NCBI GenBank assembly: GCA_016292805.1
Contig: JAEDFM010000009.1
Span: 1 to 50,173 of the forward strand
Length of the DNA stretch: 50,173 nt
Source of the DNA: Treponema sp.
Lineage (GTDB): Bacteria; Spirochaetota; Spirochaetia; Treponematales; Treponemataceae
Reading direction: 5' to 3'
Shown here: piece by piece, positions 48,677 to 50,173 of the stretch
Layout of the letters: every line of letters begins with the position of its first letter
How positions within the stretch are numbered: position 1 is the stretch's first letter
Program-made: the position numbers and the translations under genes
The notes under the pieces: generated by a model
Seen by the model: only the letters and a program-made list of their open reading frames with translations
The model's database searches: none
Told to the model about the DNA's origin: nothing

Positions 48677-49867
48677 CTACTGAATCGCCTTACTTATTAA
48701 CCCGCCGCCAATAATAACTCCGTCCTGGTACAAAACCGCAGACTGGCCTGGGGCAACGGCCCGCTGGGGAGCTTCAAAAGTAACTTTCCATGGCTGGCCA
48801 ACATACTGTGTGGTGTCGTCGGCAGCGGGAACATAGCGCTCCACCTTACAAGGCACAGGCCGGCTTGCCAGACGAATCTTAACCAGAGCCTCAACAACGG
48901 CGCCTTCCGGAGGCTCCACATTACCAGGCCAAACCCAATCGTCTGCAATAAGACCATCCGCGTTGAGCGCATCATTTGGCGCCAGAACAACCAGATTATT
49001 TTTAGCATCAATTGCCTGAACATAAACCGGGTAGCTTACAGCAACTCCAAGTCCACGGCGCTGGCCGATAGTGTAGTGTTCAATTCCACGGTGGCGGCCA
49101 AGAATGTGACCATCAAGATCAATAATATCCCCAGGCACACTTGGCTTGTCTGCAAAAATCATGTCAAAATATTCTTCGCCAACAAAGTCCTGACTTTCTT
49201 CCCGGTTGGCAGCTTCAAGATTTGCAGACTTTGCCATTTCAAAGACTTCAGTCTTCTTTTTTAAAGCCAGCGGAAAGCGAACTTTTTCCAGAGTTTCAGA
49301 AGGAACCCGGTACAAAAAGTAAGTCTGGTCTTTAGTAACATCAGTGGCACCTGCAATCATGCAAGGGCGCACATCTGTACCGTAAAGCCCCTGATCTGGC
49401 CGAACGATGCGTGCGTAGTGGCCGGTGCAGAAGTAGTCATACTCAATGCCCAGCGCTGCAATTCCTTCCAGCATGGCTCCAAATTTAACATTGCGGTTAC
49501 ACATGATACAAGGATTAGGTGTGCGGCCGCTGCGATATTCATTTTTAAAATAATCAAGAACCTTGCGCTGATACTGTTCCTTAGCATCAATTACATGATA
49601 CTCAATTCCGTTTTCTTTACAGAACTTTGTACATTCCGCAATATTTTCCTCTTCGCCAGGCCCATAGCAGGCTTCCTTAATAGGCTTAGACGGATCCTTC
49701 TGCTTGACCTCCGGAAGCTGACCGTCCCAAATAGACATTGTTACGCCAATAACGCGGCATCCTTTTTCTTTAAGCATAATTGCAGTCAAAGTAGAATCAA
49801 CACCGCCGCTCATTCCAACTAAAACAGTGTCGCCGGCTTTAGGTAAATCTTGATTAGTGTAAGTCAT
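48677..49867 (-). CDS. mnmA: tRNA-specific 2-thiouridylase MnmA
   Basis: Puts sulfur on U34 of Lys, Glu and Gln tRNAs. The 396 residues show the PP-loop VGMSGGVDSTL (17-27), the tRNA-binding GRTPNPCIMCNRNVKFG (115-130) and the C-terminal beta-barrel with IGQRRGLGV. Cys120 and Cys123 form a CxxC where E. coli has one Cys. The second catalytic Cys of the E. coli type (the Cys of TGICFIG) is absent: the site reads EESQDFVGEEYF (223-234). This suggests the iron-sulfur type of thiouridylase. TTGACA-17-AGAATT ends 6 nt before the ATG and no ribosome-binding site is present. The gene is more GC-rich than its neighbours and lies between two inverted GC-rich elements. Confidence 0.93.
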   Translation of the reverse strand: MTYTNQDLPKAGDTVLVGMSGGVDSTLTAIMLKEKGCRVIGVTMSIWDGQLPEVKQKDPSKPIKEACYGPGEEENIAECTKFCKENGIEYHVIDAKEQYQRKVLDYFKNEYRSGRTPNPCIMCNRNVKFGAMLEGIAALGIEYDYFCTGHYARIVRPDQGLYGTDVRPCMIAGATDVTKDQTYFLYRVPSETLEKVRFPLALKKKTEVFEMAKSANLEAANREESQDFVGEEYFDMIFADKPSVPGDIIDLDGHILGRHRGIEHYTIGQRRGLGVAVSYPVYVQAIDAKNNLVVLAPNDALNADGLIADDWVWPGNVEPPEGAVVEALVKIRLASRPVPCKVERYVPAADDTTQYVGQPWKVTFEAPQRAVAPGQSAVLYQDGVIIGGGLISKAIQ

Positions 49868-49873
49868 AGATGT

Positions 49874-49902
49874 AATTCTAGTTTTATTACCTAGTTTGTC
49901 AA
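49874..49902 (-). promoter_or_regulatory. Promoter abutting the mnmA start codon (leaderless)
   Basis: On the minus strand: perfect TTGACA (49902-49897), 17-bp spacer, AGAATT (49879-49874), six bases, ATG at 49867. With TAGAAT as the -10 the spacer is 16 and the gap 7. Confidence 0.55.
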
Positions 49903-49919
49903 TAGGGAGATGCCGGCGG

Positions 49920-50060
49920 TGCGGAGGGGAGGGGAAAGCCTTCCCCTGGCTTCAGCCACGAGTCGCTATGCAAATGCCAAAGAGAACTTTGTCATTTGCT
50001 CCGCTTTGTCGTGTCCTCCGCCACCCCTTCGCCTAGGGGCTCCGCCCCTAAAACCCCAGA
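49920..50060 (-). repeat. GC-rich two-hairpin element, right of mnmA
   Basis: Hairpins AGGGGC-TCC-GCCCCT (50035-50049) and GGGGAA-AGCC-TTCCCC (49931-49946). Read on the minus strand it shares the order GGGTGGCGGAG, ACAAAG, GGAGC, GAAGCCAGGGG with the element at 48575-48655, so the pair are inverted around mnmA. Inside is a further inverted repeat, CAAATG..CAAAG / CTTTG..CATTTG (about 49971-50004). No gene is visible in 49868-50173. Confidence 0.6.
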
Positions 50061-50133
50061 AGTGGGCTTGGAAGAGGCAGGGAGAACTGTCCCCTTGGCT
50101 CCAGCGCCCTTGTTACAGAGGTGAAACCGCGTT

Positions 50134-50170
50134 GCAGCTTCGAATTAGAGTAAGGTCTGTCCCTGTTGTT
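50134..50170 (-). repeat. Extended 37-bp dispersed repeat at the right window edge
   Basis: GCAGCTTCGAATTAGAGTA followed by AGGTCTGTCCCT (50153-50164) and GTTGTT. It is the same extended unit as in the M15 gene and between purB and purD. A two-mismatch half copy (AGAACTGTCCCC) lies at 50083-50094. The minus strand is open from the window edge to about 50050, giving a peptide like the M15 repeat, probably by shared DNA rather than as a gene. Confidence 0.8.
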
Positions 50171-50173
50171 GTG

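Noticed and set aside
49868..50173. Possible gene at the right edge on the minus strand
   Set aside because: The open stretch is short, ends at about 50050 and is made of the dispersed repeat and GC-rich hairpins.

Overview
The window looks like a chromosomal segment of a spirochaete, most likely a Treponema of the animal-gut or oral type. The reasons are a spirochaete-type FlaB flagellin behind a clear sigma-28 promoter, type III glutamine synthetase, LuxS, a low-GC coding style (about 40% by eye), permissive lipoboxes and many signal-peptide or lipoprotein genes. Genus is inference from protein features only; no rRNA or tRNA gene is present. I see no phage, IS transposase or CRISPR array.

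Layout. 1-227 holds the 3' end of an unidentified gene. 412-6393 is a five-gene envelope operon: a LolD/MacB-like ATPase, two FtsX-type permeases, a LolA-like periplasmic protein and a beta-barrel-like outer membrane protein. 6481-10864 carries a small membrane protein, an Rsm22-type methyltransferase behind a MerR regulator, a GntR/FCD regulator next to a perfect palindrome, an O-methyltransferase and an EamA exporter. 10942-17249 carries a small conserved protein, CstA, a hot-dog thioesterase, an M15 peptidase with a 42-bp tandem repeat, and GlnA type III. 17287-24610 carries a large lipoprotein, a patatin/outer-membrane protein, purD and purB. 24726-30537 carries a zinc-ribbon membrane protein, flaB, recR-ybaB-dnaX and a membrane protein. 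30534-33497 is nif3-lspA-(membrane protein)-mtnN-luxS, which includes both steps of S-adenosylhomocysteine detoxification with AI-2 production. 33609-37677 carries an EAL phosphodiesterase and a DUF1538/double-PII pair. 37658-45942 (minus) is an alpha-2-macroglobulin/PBP1C pair. 46063-48571 is an ArsR-family sensor with a heavy-metal P-type ATPase. 48677-49867 is mnmA, more GC-rich than its neighbours and flanked by two GC-rich hairpin elements in opposite orientation.

Three sequence-level patterns cut across the genes. (1) A 12-mer, RGGGACAGACCT, occurs 15 times exactly, plus near copies. It lies in both orientations, in intergenic DNA and inside conserved genes in different reading frames, and often as direct pairs 25-42 bp apart; about 0.01 copies would be expected by chance. 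(2) At least eight transcription units have a -10 hexamer placed 6-7 nt before the ATG and no Shine-Dalgarno sequence, which predicts leaderless mRNAs (merR, the M15 peptidase, purD, the zinc-ribbon gene, dnaX, the 29488 gene, lspA, mnmA, and a decayed small ORF). (3) GC-rich multi-hairpin elements sit next to copies of the 12-mer at 22942-23101 and 49920-50170. These three patterns are the best candidates for something not yet described.
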